A DNA stretch of 64,000 nucleotides, taken from assembly GCA_017391465.1 (NCBI GenBank), contig JAFOYH010000060.1, forward strand, positions 13,734 to 77,733, read 5' to 3'. Of the stretch, positions 61,614-64,000 are shown piece by piece. The notes under the pieces were generated by a model, which searched no databases, was not told the DNA's origin, and was given only the letters and a program-made list of their open reading frames with translations. This stretch comes from Lachnospiraceae bacterium (GTDB lineage Bacteria; Bacillota_A; Clostridia; Lachnospirales; Lachnospiraceae). Made by a program: the position numbers and the translations under genes. Each line of letters begins with the position of its first letter. Positions within the stretch are counted from its first letter, which is position 1.

Positions 61614-62666
61614 ATTCTGCATTTTAATCATCTTCACACTCCAATAATGAATATATCTGGAATATGCATGACATGCCTCTGTTTTAAGTTTTCTGAATGA
61701 AAGATTTGCAAAAAGATTTGCAAATTTACAAAACGGTGCAAGCGAAAAAACAAATGCCAATGATCCACAAAACACCAACAAACCGATGGCTTCCGGCATG
61801 GTATTTACGGCTTCTAAAATCGTTGTCTTATGTTCCAAAAACTTAAACAATAAACCATGGAACAAATAAATCGAAATGGTTGCACTGCCAAATTTTGAAA
61901 AAATCACTTCTTTTTCGATCATTAACACGGCAAATGCATATGTAAAGAAGAATCCAATGGCATAACAAACCATACGGACCATAATTCCTTCCAGATGATC
62001 CTGTCCAAGACTTTCATAACTTTCTTTTCCATAAAAATAACTCAAACGGAAGTCAAACAACTGAACAAGTGGTTTCACTGCCACAAAAAAAGTTCCGACA
62101 CCAAGGGCACAAAAAATGCGATTTTTACAGGTGCGAAGTCTCTCAAGTTTTCCTCGTTCAAGAAGCATTCCCGCCAGAAAGAATGGATAAAACACAACAA
62201 TTCTTGAAATGGATAAATATGTTCCTGTGATTGGAAGGCAACCAATGCCCAAACCCAATATGACAGATATCAGGAAATAATGTGGTATCTTGCGAAAATA
62301 TGGTGTAATAACCTTCCACACAAACAAAGCCAGAAGATACCATAAAGAGAACTTTGGATATTCCAGAGTCCAATCAACATTTATGCCAATTGCACAGGTA
62401 TAATACACATAATAAATACACTGGAATACCAAATATGGAATCAGCACTTTCTGTACGGCTTTTTTCCATGGTGTATCTTTCTTCGAAAAATATCCTGATA
62501 CAAAAATAAATGCCGGCATATGGAATGCATATATAAAATATTTTAATATATATAATATTAAATTATTCTTATAACACGGCTGAATAAAATGCCCTATAAT
62601 CACCATGATAATTAAAAATGCTTTATAATTATCAAAAAGATAATCTCTCTCTTTTATCGTTTGCAA
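61587..62666 (-). CDS. Acyltransferase family 3 membrane protein
   Basis: Integral membrane acyltransferase with about ten helices, 359 residues. The family start YLFDNYKAFLIIMVIIGHF has the conserved His, and FIYAFHMPAFIFVSGYF is the second signature. Such proteins acetylate surface sugars or peptides (OafA/NodX type). A cytoplasmic basic tail ends the protein. Monocistronic; no glycan cluster is nearby. Confidence 0.88.
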   Translation of the reverse strand: MQTIKERDYLFDNYKAFLIIMVIIGHFIQPCYKNNLILYILKYFIYAFHMPAFIFVSGYFSKKDTPWKKAVQKVLIPYLVFQCIYYVYYTCAIGINVDWTLEYPKFSLWYLLALFVWKVITPYFRKIPHYFLISVILGLGIGCLPITGTYLSISRIVVFYPFFLAGMLLERGKLERLRTCKNRIFCALGVGTFFVAVKPLVQLFDFRLSYFYGKESYESLGQDHLEGIMVRMVCYAIGFFFTYAFAVLMIEKEVIFSKFGSATISIYLFHGLLFKFLEHKTTILEAVNTMPEAIGLLVFCGSLAFVFSLAPFCKFANLFANLSFRKLKTEACHAYSRYIHYWSVKMIKMQNKKVSGFYS

Positions 62667-62849
62667 TATCCAACGTCTCCTTATCTGATTTTTACAAAAC
62701 TGAGAGACATATTAACACAGTTCGACAAAAAAAGTCAATTCCCTATATTCTGCCATATCCGAATTTTATATTATTTTCGCCCCGATTATAACATAAAATC
62801 TTAATTTTTTTGATTTACACATTGTTTCTTTAATTCTTTTGTAGTAAAA

Positions 62850-62879
62850 TTGCTAAGTTGTCATTATAAACTTTATACT
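62850..62879 (+). promoter_or_regulatory. Candidate promoter of the MFS gene
   Basis: TTGCTA (62850-62855), 18-bp spacer, TATACT (62874-62879); the leader would be only about 11 nt. Confidence 0.5.
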
Positions 62880-62896
62880 ATATAGGATACATAAAC

Positions 62897-64000
62897 ATGA
62901 GCAAAAGAAAAAAATTAGAAATTATCGGCGTATTATCGCTGTCTTTCATTCTAACATCTGCATTGGCCGTCTCCGGAAGTATTCCGGCAATGATCGAAGA
63001 ATTTTCAAATTATTCCCGTGGCAATGTGGAACTGCTTTTATCTGTGACCGCATTTACCATGATGTTAATGATCGTCTTGTCACCGCTGATCGCCAAATAT
63101 ATTCCTGAACGCACGGTTGTATCTGTCGGACTTCTGATTTATGCCGTCACAGGTATCATCCCCGTATTTATTCAGTCCTATCCTGTAATCTTTGCATCAC
63201 GTATTGTCTTTGGCTTAGGTACAGGTTTAGTCAATGCGAAAGCGATCACTATGGTCGGGGAACGTTTTACAGGGGATCTTCAGCAAAAACTTCAGGGAAT
63301 CCGCTGTTCTATGGAAACGCTTGGGCAGACCATTCTCACACTGACTGCTGGAAAACTTCTTGTCTTTGGCTGGAACTATTCTTTCCTGGTCTATGCTGTT
63401 GCATTCCTGATTTTAATTATATTCCTGATGTTTGTTCCTGAGAAAGAGAACTCTTTCGCAGCAAACACCTCAGAACCTGCCTCAAAAGGCAAGCTGACTT
63501 CCAGAGAACTTCCTTTTATTGTCGGCAATGCCTTGCTTGGCTTTTTAATGGTCTCTACCAACGTTTCTTTATCTCTTCGCATTTCAAGTTATATGCTTGA
63601 AACAGGTATTGGAACTGCTGCCGACGGTGCCATGATCATGAGTATCTCCACCTTTGCAGGTTTTCTTGCAGGCATCATTTTCGGCTCTATGTCTGAAAAA
63701 CTGGGAAAACATCTGCTTACAGTTTCTCTGGCGACAGGTCTGACCGGACTGTTCGTTATTATAATCGCCAACAACTTTGTATTGGTCGCTGCAGGTGCCT
63801 CATTAGTCGGATTCTGTGTCACATGCTGTACCTCCAAAGTATTTGGCAATCTTCCGGAACATTTGCCTTCAAACACACTGGCAACTGCAAATGCCTGTGT
63901 ATTGGTCGGATGCAATATGGGTTCTTTTACCGCACCATTTTTACTCCGCATTGTCGATCAGATAAATCCTGCCATAAATGCTTCTTTTTGGGCATACGGA
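62897..64000 (+). CDS. MFS transporter (3' end beyond window)
   Basis: The frame stays open from the ATG at 62897 to the edge (368 codons). Helices begin at residue 10 (VLSLSFILTSALAVSGSIPA) and the cytosolic loop 2-3 has AKYIPERTV, with SRIVFGLGTGLVNAKA in helix 4 resembling multidrug exporters of the DHA family. A central loop (about 188-203) is polar. At least ten segments are visible, so most of the protein is present. The Shine-Dalgarno (AGGA) is weak. Substrate cannot be inferred. Confidence 0.85.
   Translation, partial: MSKRKKLEIIGVLSLSFILTSALAVSGSIPAMIEEFSNYSRGNVELLLSVTAFTMMLMIVLSPLIAKYIPERTVVSVGLLIYAVTGIIPVFIQSYPVIFASRIVFGLGTGLVNAKAITMVGERFTGDLQQKLQGIRCSMETLGQTILTLTAGKLLVFGWNYSFLVYAVAFLILIIFLMFVPEKENSFAANTSEPASKGKLTSRELPFIVGNALLGFLMVSTNVSLSLRISSYMLETGIGTAADGAMIMSISTFAGFLAGIIFGSMSEKLGKHLLTVSLATGLTGLFVIIIANNFVLVAAGASLVGFCVTCCTSKVFGNLPEHLPSNTLATANACVLVGCNMGSFTAPFLLRIVDQINPAINASFWAYG

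Noticed and set aside
1..64000. CRISPR array
   Set aside because: No series of regularly spaced short repeats was seen; the only long direct repeat is the 47-bp pair.

Overview
The window looks like a low-GC Clostridia chromosome, most likely a Lachnospiraceae gut anaerobe. Strict anaerobiosis is suggested by a class III (glycyl-radical) ribonucleotide reductase, an FprA flavodiiron protein and a desulfoferrodoxin. Endospore formation is suggested by a cotJABC spore-coat operon and a near-perfect sigma-G-type promoter. Many genes start with strong AGGAGG ribosome sites. No rRNA, CRISPR array, insertion sequence or prophage structural gene is visible. Two tRNAs are present (Thr-CGU and Pro-CGG).

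Layout. 1-8.7 kb: the gdpP-rplI-dnaB replication/signalling operon (dnaB runs off the left edge), a DJ-1-like gene with a C-GCAxxG-C-C redox protein, a lactate permease and a split UxaA-family lyase. 8.8-12 kb: the nrdD-nrdG operon behind three NrdR-box-like palindromes, with the glycyl-radical tail of NrdD encoded as a separate 50-residue protein. 12-20 kb: rpsF-ssb-rpsR, DUF951, tRNA-Thr, a DUF2804 protein, a GDSL hydrolase, an L,D-transpeptidase, DUF1540, a candidate structured ncRNA, a LysR regulator, glf and tRNA-Pro. 20-35 kb: topB, rsmA, fprA, tatD, a LysR gene divergent from a half-size chromate-transporter pair, metG, a DUF885 lipoprotein and pckA. 35-54 kb: small regulator and toxin-antitoxin-like cassettes, an SOS-controlled Y-family polymerase with YolD, cysK-marR, larA, citrate synthase, prfC, SPFH, an amino-acid ABC importer, aspartokinase, a lipid kinase, cotJABC and desulfoferrodoxin.

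54.6-59.5 kb: an accessory island lying between two perfect 47-bp direct repeats that cover the 3' end and terminator of the desulfoferrodoxin gene. It holds an Abi_2/HEPN protein followed by a consensus promoter and a tiny terminator-ended RNA, an AAA ATPase with a PD-(D/E)xK-like tail, and a DUF3990 (ADP-ribosyltransferase-like) toxin with an HTH partner. No recombinase is visible inside it. This is the best candidate for an undescribed defence locus. 59.5-64 kb: cyclase/DUF5714 pair, flavodoxin-family protein, acyltransferase and a partial MFS transporter.

Working together: lactate permease and larA each carry upstream TGGT-N3-ACCA palindromes of the FadR/LldR GntR type, so a regulator encoded elsewhere probably controls them as one lactate regulon. 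pckA and citrate synthase sit on the same central-carbon axis. All function calls are from reading translated sequence and motifs; no database search was run.
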